Shown here: positions 8,852-17,041 of the stretch, one piece after another
How the letters are laid out: every line of letters begins with the position of its first letter
How positions within the stretch are numbered: position 1 is the first letter of the stretch
Assembly: GCA_903899885.1 (NCBI GenBank)
Contig: CAIULK010000208.1
Span: forward strand, 1-61,379
Reading direction: 5' to 3'
Source: an uncultured Rhodospirillaceae bacterium
GTDB taxonomy: Bacteria > Pseudomonadota > Alphaproteobacteria > Rhodospirillales > Magnetospirillaceae
Length of the DNA: 61,379 nucleotides
The notes under the pieces: generated by a model
The model's input: only the letters and a program-made list of their open reading frames with translations
Told to the model about the DNA's origin: nothing
The model's database searches: none
Translations under genes and position numbers: made by a program

Positions 8852-10681
8852 ATGATGACGTACGCGATTTTATCAAAACTATACGATAAATATAAACACA
8901 GAAGAACAAGAAGCCGCCTCAAAAAACTGCGTGGCCTGCTTAGTCACGACATGAAATCGCATCACAGAGACATGGTCTCTCAGTGCGTTTTGTTGCCAAA
9001 TATTCTAACTCGCCTTTCTCCACCTCCACTGAAGATCGCGGCTCTTGGAACATGTATCGCCGAGGCGTTCGTCACCCGGAATGATGCCGAACACATCGAA
9101 ATCCACCATTATCTCATGTCGAGCGCACCGCATGCCGAAGTGCCCGCCGCGCCTTTTTCCGACTATGACGCGGTCTTGGTCCATCTGACGCTGCGGACCA
9201 TCATCGGTCATGCGCAGGGCGGCGATGTCGGCGACGTGTTTCGGGGCGGGCATGACGCGGCCCAAACCATGGCGATATTGGACCGTGCGTCGGCGCTGAC
9301 CCGCGACCTCATCGGGCGCATCCGGCTGATGGTGCCGCCGGGCATCCCGGTTTTTGTTTTGTCTTTTTTGGAACCACCCGCGACCACGAACGGGGTTCTT
9401 TTATCACGGCGTAGAGATTCATTGTATTGGATCGTCCGGTCACTGAACGATTCCGTCGCGGAGGAAGCGGAAAACCACGCCAATACGCACTATACCGAGA
9501 TCAATGATTTGCGGTATTACTTTGGAGATGTCGATATTTACGATGGTTATATCAATAATTTCACGCACGGCGCCGCTTTCGGACTAAACGAGTCGGTTTT
9601 CTATCGGTCTATCCTCGCCCGTATCGCGCAGGGGATGGAGGTCATCCGTCAGAGGGATCCCATCAAGCTGATCATCTCGGACCTCGACAACACCCTCTGG
9701 CGGTGGGTTCTCGCCGAAGAGGATCATATCGAGGCGTTCAATCACATTGAAGGATGGCCTGCCGCCTATGTCGAGGCGTTGGTGGAATGCAAGCGGCGCG
9801 GCATCCTTCTGGCCATTTCCAGCAAGAACGACGAGGCGTTCATCCACGAGAATTTCGCGAAGGTCTGGGCCGGAAGCATTCGAATCGATGATTTTTGCAG
9901 CGTAAAAATAAACTGGGGCCCCAAGTCCGAATCCATTCGCGAGATTTTACAAGAAACCAATATTCTTCCGCAGAACGTGCTGTTCATCGACGACAACCCC
10001 CTCGAAATCGCGGAGGTCACGCGCGTGTTCCCCGAAATGCGCACGCTGACGGGAAACCAGGAAACCTGGAAAATGTCGCTGCTCTATTCCCCAGAGACCC
10101 AGGTCAAATTCATTTCCAGTGAATCCGCCAACCGCACCGAGTTGATCCAAGGCAAAATCAAGCGCGATCAGCTGTCCCAGAGCATGGACCGCGAGAGCTA
10201 TCTGCGCTCGCTGCTTCTGGAGGCCGAGTTCCGGGTCATCAACCGGACGGACGATTCCGACTTCGCGCGCTCCCTGGAATTGATCAACAAGACCAACCAG
10301 TTCAATACCACCGGCAGGCGATGGGCGGACGGGGAGATCGGCGCGTTTTTCCAATCCGGCGGGTTTCTTTTGTGCGTCCGGGCGCGGGATTGTTTCGCGG
10401 ATCATGGGATCATCGCCGTGGCGCTGTGCGTGGGCTCCGAAATCGTACAGGTGGTGATGTCATGCCGGGTCTTCGGTCTTGGATTGGAAACGGCGCTTTT
10501 GCATGACGGCATGCGCCGCCTGGGCAAGGGCACGATCCGTGCGCCCTTGATCCGCACGGGCAAGAATCACGCCTGCGCGGCGTTCTTTTCATCCCATGGC
10601 TTCGCGGGCTCGGACGATGGGACCCTGTGGACAGGCGATCAAGCGCCTCAATGGCCCGCTTGGATAAGGCGGGCGCCGTGA
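8852..10681 (+). CDS. FkbH-like protein: SGNH-like + HAD-IIIC + GNAT-like domains
   Basis: A 609-residue three-part protein. Residues about 50-260 resemble an SGNH-hydrolase-like domain (KIAALGTCIAEAF at the start). About 265-430 is a HAD-IIIC domain with the DLDNTLW nucleophile motif, SSKN motif II and FIDDNPLE motif IV. The C terminus is GNAT-like (DHGIIAVALCV, VMSCRVFGLGLE). FkbH proteins load glyceryl or similar units onto carrier proteins in polyketide pathways, and relatives occur in surface-glycan loci. No carrier protein or polyketide synthase is nearby. The first 250 bases are AT-richer than the neighbours, as is part of 9400-9600, which suggests transfer or a different history for the N-terminal part. 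The start is one of two adjacent ATGs (8852 and 8855). Confidence 0.8.
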   Translation: MMTYAILSKLYDKYKHRRTRSRLKKLRGLLSHDMKSHHRDMVSQCVLLPNILTRLSPPPLKIAALGTCIAEAFVTRNDAEHIEIHHYLMSSAPHAEVPAAPFSDYDAVLVHLTLRTIIGHAQGGDVGDVFRGGHDAAQTMAILDRASALTRDLIGRIRLMVPPGIPVFVLSFLEPPATTNGVLLSRRRDSLYWIVRSLNDSVAEEAENHANTHYTEINDLRYYFGDVDIYDGYINNFTHGAAFGLNESVFYRSILARIAQGMEVIRQRDPIKLIISDLDNTLWRWVLAEEDHIEAFNHIEGWPAAYVEALVECKRRGILLAISSKNDEAFIHENFAKVWAGSIRIDDFCSVKINWGPKSESIREILQETNILPQNVLFIDDNPLEIAEVTRVFPEMRTLTGNQETWKMSLLYSPETQVKFISSESANRTELIQGKIKRDQLSQSMDRESYLRSLLLEAEFRVINRTDDSDFARSLELINKTNQFNTTGRRWADGEIGAFFQSGGFLLCVRARDCFADHGIIAVALCVGSEIVQVVMSCRVFGLGLETALLHDGMRRLGKGTIRAPLIRTGKNHACAAFFSSHGFAGSDDGTLWTGDQAPQWPAWIRRAP

Positions 10682-10727
10682 CGGCGGGACTTGCCGCCGG
10701 CCTCCGGTTTTGTTAAGCGATCGGCCC

Positions 10728-11429
10728 ATGCGCATTCCTCCTTTCCTTTCCGGGTGGCGCCTCGCCGTGGTGCTGCCGGTCGTGGTGATGGCGGTGCTGT
10801 TCGCCTTTCCCCGCATCGACCTCACGATCTCGTCCTGGTTCTGGGACGGAACCGGCCGGGTTTTCATCGCCCGCAACTGGTGGCCGACCGATATCCTTAT
10901 CCGCAGGGGACTGCCCCCGGTGGTGGCCGCCGTGGCCGCCTTGATCCTGATCCTCACCTTGACGGGCGAGCTTTTGCACCGTGCGCTGTTGGGATTGACC
11001 CGGCCGGTCGCCGCCTATCTGTTGGGATCGCTGGCGCTGGGGCCGGGGTTGATCGTCAACCTGATCTTCAAGGACCATTGGGGGCGGCCGCGTCCCTCGA
11101 CGCTAATTCAGTTTGGCGGCGACGACACCTATGTCCGGCCGCTGATTCCCTCGGACCAATGCGACACCAATTGCTCGCTGCCCTCGGGTCACGCCTCGCT
11201 GGCTTTTTGGGCGCTGTCCTTCGCCTTGCTGGCACCGCCGCCTTGGCGGCGAACGGCGATTGGCCTCGCCGTCGGCTTCGGGATCCTGGTGGGCGTGGTG
11301 CGAATCGCCCAGGGCGGCCATTTTTTGTCCGACGTGGTTTTCGCGGGCATGATCACGGCCTGGGTGGCGCTGACCCTCCACCACTGGCTGAATCGGCATC
11401 GCGGCAAGAATCGCACCGATTACCCTTAA
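10728..11429 (+). CDS. PAP2-type membrane phosphatase
   Basis: A 233-residue integral membrane lipid phosphatase of the PAP2 superfamily. All three signature motifs are visible: KDHWGRPRPS (Lys-x6-Arg-Pro), PSGHAS with the catalytic His, and RIAQGGHFLSDV (Arg-x5-Gly-His-x3-Asp). There are about six membrane helices. Relatives hydrolyse phosphatidate, undecaprenyl pyrophosphate or PGP, or dephosphorylate lipid A. The periplasmic insert with two cysteines (DQCDTNCSLPSGH) is typical of the lipid A phosphatase-like/KdsD-adjacent group. I used the ATG at 10728. It lies 46 bases after the FkbH-like gene, so it could be co-transcribed with it. Confidence 0.85.
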   Translation: MRIPPFLSGWRLAVVLPVVVMAVLFAFPRIDLTISSWFWDGTGRVFIARNWWPTDILIRRGLPPVVAAVAALILILTLTGELLHRALLGLTRPVAAYLLGSLALGPGLIVNLIFKDHWGRPRPSTLIQFGGDDTYVRPLIPSDQCDTNCSLPSGHASLAFWALSFALLAPPPWRRTAIGLAVGFGILVGVVRIAQGGHFLSDVVFAGMITAWVALTLHHWLNRHRGKNRTDYP

Positions 11430-11439
11430 GAATCGGTGC
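11413..11439 (+). repeat. 9-bp perfect inverted repeat over the PAP2 stop codon
   Basis: GCACCGATT at 11413-11421 and AATCGGTGC at 11431-11439 form a perfect nine-pair stem with a nine-base loop that includes the stop codon of the PAP2 gene. No U-run follows, so it is more likely an mRNA 3' stabilising structure or a weak terminator than a canonical intrinsic terminator. Confidence 0.55.
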
Positions 11440-11567
11440 AAGGCACTATCCTTGACGGGCGTCTTAGGGTAAACATTGAGGCTTAGGCCTAGCCTGGGCA
11501 GAGAGTGTCCGGGTGGAATGCCCCGCATGGTGCAGGGGTAGGTGCTTTTTTTGACGAGACGAAGAAC

Positions 11568-12248
11568 ATGGCATGGAACCGAGATAATCATGGCGGTCGT
11601 TCGCGGGATCGCGGTCGGCGGGACGACTTCGGCGAACCCAGCGGCTACGAGCCGCGCCCCCTCCGCGGCGGCAGCAGCAGCGGCAGCAGCAGCCCCAGCG
11701 GCGATTTCGGGCGGCAGCAGCAAGCGGTTACGCAGGCGAATGTCACCGCCACGGTGAAATGGTTCAATGCCGCCAAGGGCTTTGGGTTCGTCGCTCCGGC
11801 CGATGGCACGCCCGATGCCTTTTTGCACATTTCGGCGCTGGAACGCGCGGGCATGTCGCAGATCGCGGAAGGATCGACCATCGTGTGCGATCTGGGCCAG
11901 GGCAACCGTGGTCCGCAGGTCGTCGCGGTGCATGATGTCGATACCTCGACGGCGCAGCCCTCGTCGGGCGGCGGCGGCGGTGGCGGCGGCGGTGCGGGAA
12001 TGGGGGCGGGCGGTGCCCGGCGCTTCGATCGCGGCCCCAGCCAGACCGTTGAAGGCGTCGTCAAGTTCTTCTCGGCCGAGAAGGGCTTTGGCTTCGTCGC
12101 GGCGGATGAAGGCGGCAAGGATGTGTTCGTTCACATCAAGGCGCTGGAACGCTCGGGTCTGAAGGCGTTGGAATCCGGCCAGCGGGTGCGGATCACCATC
12201 ACCCAGGGACAAAAAGGTCCCCAGGCGGATTCGGTCGCTCTCGTCTAA
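11568..12248 (+). CDS. cold-shock protein with two CSD domains
   Basis: A 226-residue RNA/ssDNA-binding protein with two cold-shock domains. CSD1 is at about 58-122 (ATVKWFNAAKGFGFV, DAFLHISALE) and CSD2 at about 160-225 (GVVKFFSAEKGFGFVAA, DVFVHIKALE). RNP1 and RNP2 aromatics are intact in both. The domains are joined by a flexible linker made of a run of about nine glycines, and the N-terminal tail is rich in Arg, Gly and Ser. Two-CSD proteins are common in alphaproteobacteria. I chose the ATG at 11568 because its MAWNRDNHGG start resembles family starts. A GTG at 11505 is also in frame. The 5' leader is more than 100 bases, as usual for cold-shock mRNAs. Confidence 0.85.
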   Translation: MAWNRDNHGGRSRDRGRRDDFGEPSGYEPRPLRGGSSSGSSSPSGDFGRQQQAVTQANVTATVKWFNAAKGFGFVAPADGTPDAFLHISALERAGMSQIAEGSTIVCDLGQGNRGPQVVAVHDVDTSTAQPSSGGGGGGGGGAGMGAGGARRFDRGPSQTVEGVVKFFSAEKGFGFVAADEGGKDVFVHIKALERSGLKALESGQRVRITITQGQKGPQADSVALV

Positions 12249-12262
12249 AGAGATTAGGGTCT

Positions 12263-12291
12263 CCGGGCGGTAACCACCGCCCGGTTTCCTT
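12263..12291 (+). terminator. intrinsic terminator after the cold-shock gene
   Basis: A perfect stem of CCGGGCGG (12263-12270) and CCGCCCGG (12277-12284) with a six-base loop is followed by TTTCCTT. It lies 14 bases after the cold-shock stop codon. Confidence 0.8.
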
Positions 12292-12348
12292 AAAATGGCC
12301 GCCATTGCGGCGGCGGCCAAGGGCGCGGACGCGCCCGCCCGGCGAGGG

Positions 12349-12594
12349 CTATGAATTGTGCTGCCCGGCCATTGCGCAGCCGGCACAGCCGCCCGGCGTA
12401 CAGCGGGGCATCGGCGCGGGAGCGGGTGCGCTCTTCGCCACGCGCGGCGCCATGATCGCCTTGGAGACGGACCGGTTGCCACAGACCGGACAGGTCAGAT
12501 CACCCGCCGCCTTGCGCGCATCGAAATCGGCGCTGCCGCCGAACCAATCCTCGAATTCGTGTCCTTCGGCGCAGTTCAGACTGTAAAGAATCAT
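12349..12594 (-). CDS. short DUF1178-type zinc-ribbon protein
   Basis: An 81-residue protein. The N-terminal block MILYSLNCAEGHEFEDWF and the CPVCGN ribbon with AIMAPRVA match the start of the DUF1178 family. Typical members are about 140-150 residues and continue into a helical domain. Here that domain is missing and the protein ends in a cysteine-containing tail (GGCAGCAMAG). It may be a natural short paralogue, since FmdB-like ribbons often end this way, or a truncated gene. Function unknown. It lies 18 bases downstream of xerD on the same strand and could be its operon partner. Confidence 0.7.
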   Translation of the reverse strand: MILYSLNCAEGHEFEDWFGGSADFDARKAAGDLTCPVCGNRSVSKAIMAPRVAKSAPAPAPMPRCTPGGCAGCAMAGQHNS

Positions 12595-12612
12595 GGTCGG
12601 CTGTTTCCCTTG

Positions 12613-13521
12613 CTATCCATTCATCAGGCCCGCCAACGGATGATGCTGGCGCACCAACTGCTGACGGCGTTCGTCCAATATATGGGTGTAGATCTCGGTG
12701 GTCGCGATGTCGGAATGGCCCAGCATCTGCTGCACCGCCCGCAAATCCGCGCCGTGCGCCAAAAGGTGACTGGCAAAGGAATGTCGCAGCACATGCGGCG
12801 AAACCCGGTGCCGCGCGATTCCCGCCCGGTCGGCCAAGCGGGTGAGCAAACGGGCGAAGCCGCTGCGGGTTAAATGGCCGGTCCGCCCGCGCGACGGAAA
12901 CAGCCACTTCGACGGTCGGCTTTTCGGCACCCGGCGGGCGCGCACGGCGATCCACGCGCGCACGGCGTCACGCGCCGGGTCGGACAGCGGCACCATGCGG
13001 TCCTTCGCGCGCTTGCCGCGCACCATCAGTACCCCGGAATCGCGGGCAACCGCCGCCAGCGGCAAGCCGACCAATTCCGATACCCGCAAACCCGCCCCGT
13101 ACAGCAATTCCATCAAGGCGACGGCCATATCCCCATCGTCGCCGGGCAGTGCGGCTGCGGCCTCGATCAGCCCCAGCGCGTCGGCCTCGCTCAAATATTT
13201 CGGCAATACCCGGCGGCGGCGCGGGGCGTCCAACCCGGTGGTGGGATTGTCGGTCCGCAGCCCCTCGGCGAAGACAAAGCCGTAGAACTGGCGCAAGCAC
13301 GACAGACGCCGCGCCTGGGTCCGTTCGGCCATCCCGCGTCGCGCTTGCGCCGCCAGGAACGCCCGCAGATCGTCGGCCCCGGCGGCGGTCAAATCGCGGC
13401 CGCGCTTGGCCAGAAAGCCGGACAAAAACGCCAAATCGCGCCGGTAGGCATCCAACGTGTTGGCCACCGCTCCCCTTTCGGCGGCCATCATTTCCAAGAA
13501 GCGTTCGACCGCTCGGCTCAC
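12613..13521 (-). CDS. xerD: tyrosine recombinase XerD
   Basis: A 302-residue recombinase, partner of XerC at dif. The start is the GTG at 13521, which overlaps the stop of the upstream gene (GTGA). The longer upstream frame is out-of-frame sequence of that gene. Catalytic residues are complete: Arg146 (GAGLRVSELVGL), Lys170 (GKRAKDR), His243 and Arg246 (SPHVLRHSFASHLL), His269 (MLGHSDIATTEIYTH) and Tyr278. These motifs match XerD closely. It lies in a minus-strand unit with the exported helical protein and the small membrane protein, divergent from aroK, an arrangement I associate with Rhodospirillales. Confidence 0.92.
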   Translation of the reverse strand: MSRAVERFLEMMAAERGAVANTLDAYRRDLAFLSGFLAKRGRDLTAAGADDLRAFLAAQARRGMAERTQARRLSCLRQFYGFVFAEGLRTDNPTTGLDAPRRRRVLPKYLSEADALGLIEAAAALPGDDGDMAVALMELLYGAGLRVSELVGLPLAAVARDSGVLMVRGKRAKDRMVPLSDPARDAVRAWIAVRARRVPKSRPSKWLFPSRGRTGHLTRSGFARLLTRLADRAGIARHRVSPHVLRHSFASHLLAHGADLRAVQQMLGHSDIATTEIYTHILDERRQQLVRQHHPLAGLMNG

Positions 13522-15128
13522 AGCCCGTTCGCGAAAACGATTTCCGTGGCCAGCATCTTGGCGTCGCGCTCCAGACCCACCGCCCGTAACGCCGCCACCA
13601 CGCGGGCCAACACCACCGGATCGGCCTTGTCGAAGCCGGTCTTGTCCAGCATCGTCAACCCGGCCAAAAGCGTGCCACCAACCCGCTTGTCGCGGGCGGC
13701 GCCGTTCAACAGCTCCCACAACGCCGGGGCGATCGCCGCCGAACCGGCGACGTCCAAACGGGCGGTCAACACTCGATCGGGCAGAGCGTTGCCCAAGGCG
13801 CCCAGCACCCCCGCCGCCACCAAAACCGGCCGGGGGCCGACACTTTCCACCCAGGCCATCGCTTGTCCGGGATCGCCGATCCCCCATACCCGCATCACCG
13901 GCCACAAGCGCGCCGCCGCGGCCGCCGTGGCGGCGTTGCGCGACGCGGCGTCGTACCACAGCGAAGCCCCCTCCGGCTGACCGGCCACCAGCAGGGCGCT
14001 GGCCGCCAAGGGCGCGAAGCCGGGCAACGCGTCAAAGGGCTGCACGCGAAGAATGTGGGGGGCAAGTAACCGGGCCGCCGTCGCGAACCGGCCGCGCGCC
14101 GCCGCCTGTTCCAACGCCCGGGTCACCACCGGCACCACGAGAACGGGATCGACCGCCTCGTCCAAGGACCGCACGAACAGCGCCAGCGCGCGCGGCCCCG
14201 GCATGCCTTCCGAGCCCGCCAGCGGCGTCGCCAGAAGTTCCGGCGTGAAGGGCAACTGTGCCATCACCTTGCGCACGCCGTCGGTATTCATCACCCCCAA
14301 GGCCTCGGCCCGCTCGGCCGCCGCCAAACGGAAATCCGAACTGTTCGCCTCGGACGCGGCCAGGGCGGGCAAGGCCATCGGTTCCGCGCCATCGACCGCA
14401 TCGGCGGGAATCGCCATCTTCGCCCCGGCCACGGCGGCCAATTGCACCGGCGAGGGCGAGGGCAATGCCGTCAACCCGCCCTTTTTAGGCGGCGGCAGAC
14501 CGGCCATCGCCTCGGCCGCCGTGATGAAGGCGGTGTCGGGCGGCGCGCGGTCGCGCAGCAGATCCAGCCCCAAGGCCGCCCCCGGTCCGTCGCCCGCCGC
14601 GAAACGGCATAGCACCCGGATCTTGGCCAGTTCGGCATCCTCCTGGGCGGCGTTCAGCTCGGCGCAGGCGATGTCGCGCCGCCCGGCAAGCAAGGCGGCA
14701 TCAAGCCGCAGCCGGGTCAGACGCGGACCGCGGGCAGGGGCGGGGATGCTATCGGACAGGGCCAACATCCCCGCCGCATCGCCCACGGCCAGCACGGTTT
14801 GCGCCCGCAACTCGGCCAGCAGCGGACGATCGCTGTCCGCCGCGCCCTTGGGCGGCGCGCCCGCCGACAACACCAACCGCCGGATCAGACCGCGCACCAC
14901 GGGCGAGCCTGTCGTCACCGGCAGGCGCGGCAGCAGCGCGCGCGCGACCTCGGCCGAGGTGCCGGACCACAGATCGGCGGGCAGACCACCTTGACCGGGC
15001 ACCAGCGTGCCCACCGAATCCAGCGCCGGCGGGGCGAGGTCGTGGCTTTCGATGGCCGCCGCGAAAACCGGAGCCGTCAGCAGCAACGCGACGGCGAAAA
15101 CGGCGGCATCAGCGCGAAAAACGCTCAT
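13518..15128 (-). CDS. exported alanine-rich helical protein, unknown
   Basis: A 536-residue protein with a clear Sec signal peptide (hydrophobic core AVFAVALLLTAPVFAAA, cleavage near residue 24). The remainder is Ala/Leu-rich and predicted mostly helical, with a periodicity suggestive of TPR or Sel1-like helical hairpins but no clear consensus. Probably periplasmic. It overlaps xerD by four bases and the small membrane protein gene by 20 bases, so all three are likely one operon. I do not recognise a named family. Synteny with xerD and aroK suggests a conserved Rhodospirillales protein, possibly linked to the envelope or division. Confidence 0.75.
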   Translation of the reverse strand: MSVFRADAAVFAVALLLTAPVFAAAIESHDLAPPALDSVGTLVPGQGGLPADLWSGTSAEVARALLPRLPVTTGSPVVRGLIRRLVLSAGAPPKGAADSDRPLLAELRAQTVLAVGDAAGMLALSDSIPAPARGPRLTRLRLDAALLAGRRDIACAELNAAQEDAELAKIRVLCRFAAGDGPGAALGLDLLRDRAPPDTAFITAAEAMAGLPPPKKGGLTALPSPSPVQLAAVAGAKMAIPADAVDGAEPMALPALAASEANSSDFRLAAAERAEALGVMNTDGVRKVMAQLPFTPELLATPLAGSEGMPGPRALALFVRSLDEAVDPVLVVPVVTRALEQAAARGRFATAARLLAPHILRVQPFDALPGFAPLAASALLVAGQPEGASLWYDAASRNAATAAAAARLWPVMRVWGIGDPGQAMAWVESVGPRPVLVAAGVLGALGNALPDRVLTARLDVAGSAAIAPALWELLNGAARDKRVGGTLLAGLTMLDKTGFDKADPVVLARVVAALRAVGLERDAKMLATEIVFANGL

Positions 15129-15249
15129 CGGGAATCACTTTCTCGATCTTGGCGGTGGGAGGGGGAATGTCGAACGAGGCAAGAAACACCCCGCCACCGA
15201 TCACCACCACCAAAACCAGAGCGATCACGAGGCCGGCGAACTTGTTCAT
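15109..15249 (-). CDS. small single-pass membrane protein, 46 aa
   Basis: The ATG at 15249 follows AAAGGA at good spacing. It encodes a 46-residue peptide with one transmembrane helix (about 4-25, LVIALVLVVVIGGGVFLA) and a short periplasmic tail with DIPPPTAKIEKVIPDERF. The tail reads like a conserved motif rather than noise. The gene overlaps the start of the exported helical protein by 20 bases and is divergent from aroK. Function unknown. Such a protein in this position is something I expect in Rhodospirillaceae, but I cannot confirm it here. Confidence 0.7.
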   Translation of the reverse strand: MNKFAGLVIALVLVVVIGGGVFLASFDIPPPTAKIEKVIPDERFSR

Positions 15250-15330
15250 GCAACCACATCCTTTTATGACAGAGTGGACAGGCTGCCCCCCCGGCGGTAT
15301 TACCCAAGAGGGAACCAGGGACATCAGACC

Positions 15331-15936
15331 ATGACCGACTCGAGCCAGTGTATCGGTGAGGCCGTTTGCGATCAACGCCGCTTCGATCCCTTACGGCCCG
15401 ACCGTTCGATCGTGCTGGTCGGATTGATGGGCTGCGGCAAGTCGTGCGTCGGCCGGCGGCTGGCGGCCAAGCTGGATTTGCCCTTTCTGGATTCCGACAC
15501 CGAATTCGAAACAGCGGCCGGCTGCACGATCGCCGAGTATTTCGCCAAGCACGGCGAGGCCTCGTTCCGCGAGGGGGAACGCCGGGTGATCGCCCGCCTG
15601 CTGGCCGGTCCGGCCTGCGTTCTGGCCACCGGCGGCGGCGCCTTCATCGATGAAACCACGCGCGAGCGCATCCACGCGGCGGCTTGGTCGGTGTGGCTGC
15701 GGGCCGACCTTGATCTTTTGCTGAAACGAACCACCGGCCGCGACCATCGGCCGCTGTTGAAACAGGGCGATCCGCGCGCCATTTTGCAAGACCTGATGGA
15801 CAAGCGTTATCCCGTTTACGCCCAGGCCGATGTCGTGGTCGATTCGACCGACGAGGCGCCCGAGGTCACCGTTGGCCGGGTCCTTGACGGGTTGATGACG
15901 TTCGCCGAACTGGCAAGGGACTATGATGACTTGTGA
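15331..15936 (+). CDS. aroK: shikimate kinase AroK
   Basis: A 201-residue cytosolic kinase that phosphorylates shikimate at O3 with ATP in the chorismate pathway. Walker A is GLMGCGKSCVG (about 32-42). The substrate-binding Asp and Arg regions follow (FLDSDTEFE, FREGERRV, the ATGGGAF glycine motif), then the lid Arg in TTGRDHRPLL. I used the ATG at 15331. Roughly 30 N-terminal residues precede the P-loop, a common extension in alphaproteobacteria. It overlaps aroB by 14 bases, so the two steps of the pathway are translated together. Confidence 0.95.
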   Translation: MTDSSQCIGEAVCDQRRFDPLRPDRSIVLVGLMGCGKSCVGRRLAAKLDLPFLDSDTEFETAAGCTIAEYFAKHGEASFREGERRVIARLLAGPACVLATGGGAFIDETTRERIHAAAWSVWLRADLDLLLKRTTGRDHRPLLKQGDPRAILQDLMDKRYPVYAQADVVVDSTDEAPEVTVGRVLDGLMTFAELARDYDDL

Positions 15937-17041
15937 GGAAACCCGCGTCGCCGTCGATCTGGGCGAGCGCAGCTATGACATCCGCATCCAAGCCGGTCTG
16001 ATCGACCGGGCGGGATCGCTGTTGCGCCCGCTGATGCGAAGCCCGCGCGCCTTCATCCTGACCGACGACAATGTCGCCCCCTTGTATCTGGACCGTCTGA
16101 CCCGCTCGGCGACCGAGGCCGGAATCGCCGCCCAGTCGCTGGTGCTGCCGCACGGCGAGGGAACCAAGGATTTCGCCCATCTGGAACAGGTGATCGATGC
16201 CCTGCTGGCCGCCCGCGTCGAACGCTCGACCCTGTTGATCGCGTTGGGCGGGGGGGTGATCGGCGATCTGGCGGGATTTGCGGCGGCGATCCTTCAGCGC
16301 GGCATCGACTTCGCGCAAATCCCCACCACCTTGCTGGCCCAGGTCGATAGTTCGGTCGGCGGGAAAACCGGCATCAACACGGCGCGGGGCAAGAATCTGG
16401 TCGGCGCCTTTCACCAGCCGCGTCTGGTGCTGGCCGATACCCAAACGCTCGACAGCTTGCCCCGGCGCGAAGTGCTGGCGGGTTATGCCGAGGTGGTGAA
16501 ATACGGCGTCATCGACGATCCCGCCTTTTTCGAGTGGCTGGAAGGCAACGCCGAAGCCCTGATCAAGGGCGACGATGCGGCGCGCCGCCATGCCATTGCC
16601 CAATGCTGCCGGGCCAAGGCGCGCATCGTCGCCGCCGACGAGCGCGAGGGCGGACAGCGCGCCCTGCTCAATCTGGGTCACACCTTCGGCCATGCGTTGG
16701 AGGCGGAAACCGGCTACGGCGACGAGATGCTGCACGGCGAGGCGGTGGCGATCGGCACGGTGATGGCCATGCGGCTTTCCGTGCGGATGGGCTTGGCCCC
16801 GGCCGCCGACGCCGACCGCTTGGAACGTCATCTGGTCGGCCTGGGGTTGCCGGTCCGCTTGCCCGGCAACCGTGTTTGGACGGCGGATCGTTTGATCCAT
16901 CACATGGCGGGCGACAAAAAGGTCAAGGACGGCCGGGTGACCTTCGTGCTGGCGCGCGGCATCGGCGCCAGCTTCCTGACTCCCGACGTGCCGCTCGACG
17001 CCTTGGCCGCGATGCTGTCCGACTTCACGAATACTGGATGA
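15923..17041 (+). CDS. aroB: 3-dehydroquinate synthase AroB
   Basis: A 372-residue NAD+- and Zn2+-dependent enzyme that converts DAHP to 3-dehydroquinate, the second step of the shikimate pathway. Diagnostic motifs are present: the NAD-binding GGGVIGDLAGF, QIPTTLLAQVDSSVGGKTGIN, zinc ligand region AGYAEVVKYG, NLGHTFGHALE and the HGEAVAIG zinc-binding histidine. Its start lies within aroK and its stop overlaps the next ATG (ATGA), giving a compact aroK-aroB-CNNM operon. Confidence 0.96.
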   Translation: MMTCEETRVAVDLGERSYDIRIQAGLIDRAGSLLRPLMRSPRAFILTDDNVAPLYLDRLTRSATEAGIAAQSLVLPHGEGTKDFAHLEQVIDALLAARVERSTLLIALGGGVIGDLAGFAAAILQRGIDFAQIPTTLLAQVDSSVGGKTGINTARGKNLVGAFHQPRLVLADTQTLDSLPRREVLAGYAEVVKYGVIDDPAFFEWLEGNAEALIKGDDAARRHAIAQCCRAKARIVAADEREGGQRALLNLGHTFGHALEAETGYGDEMLHGEAVAIGTVMAMRLSVRMGLAPAADADRLERHLVGLGLPVRLPGNRVWTADRLIHHMAGDKKVKDGRVTFVLARGIGASFLTPDVPLDALAAMLSDFTNTG

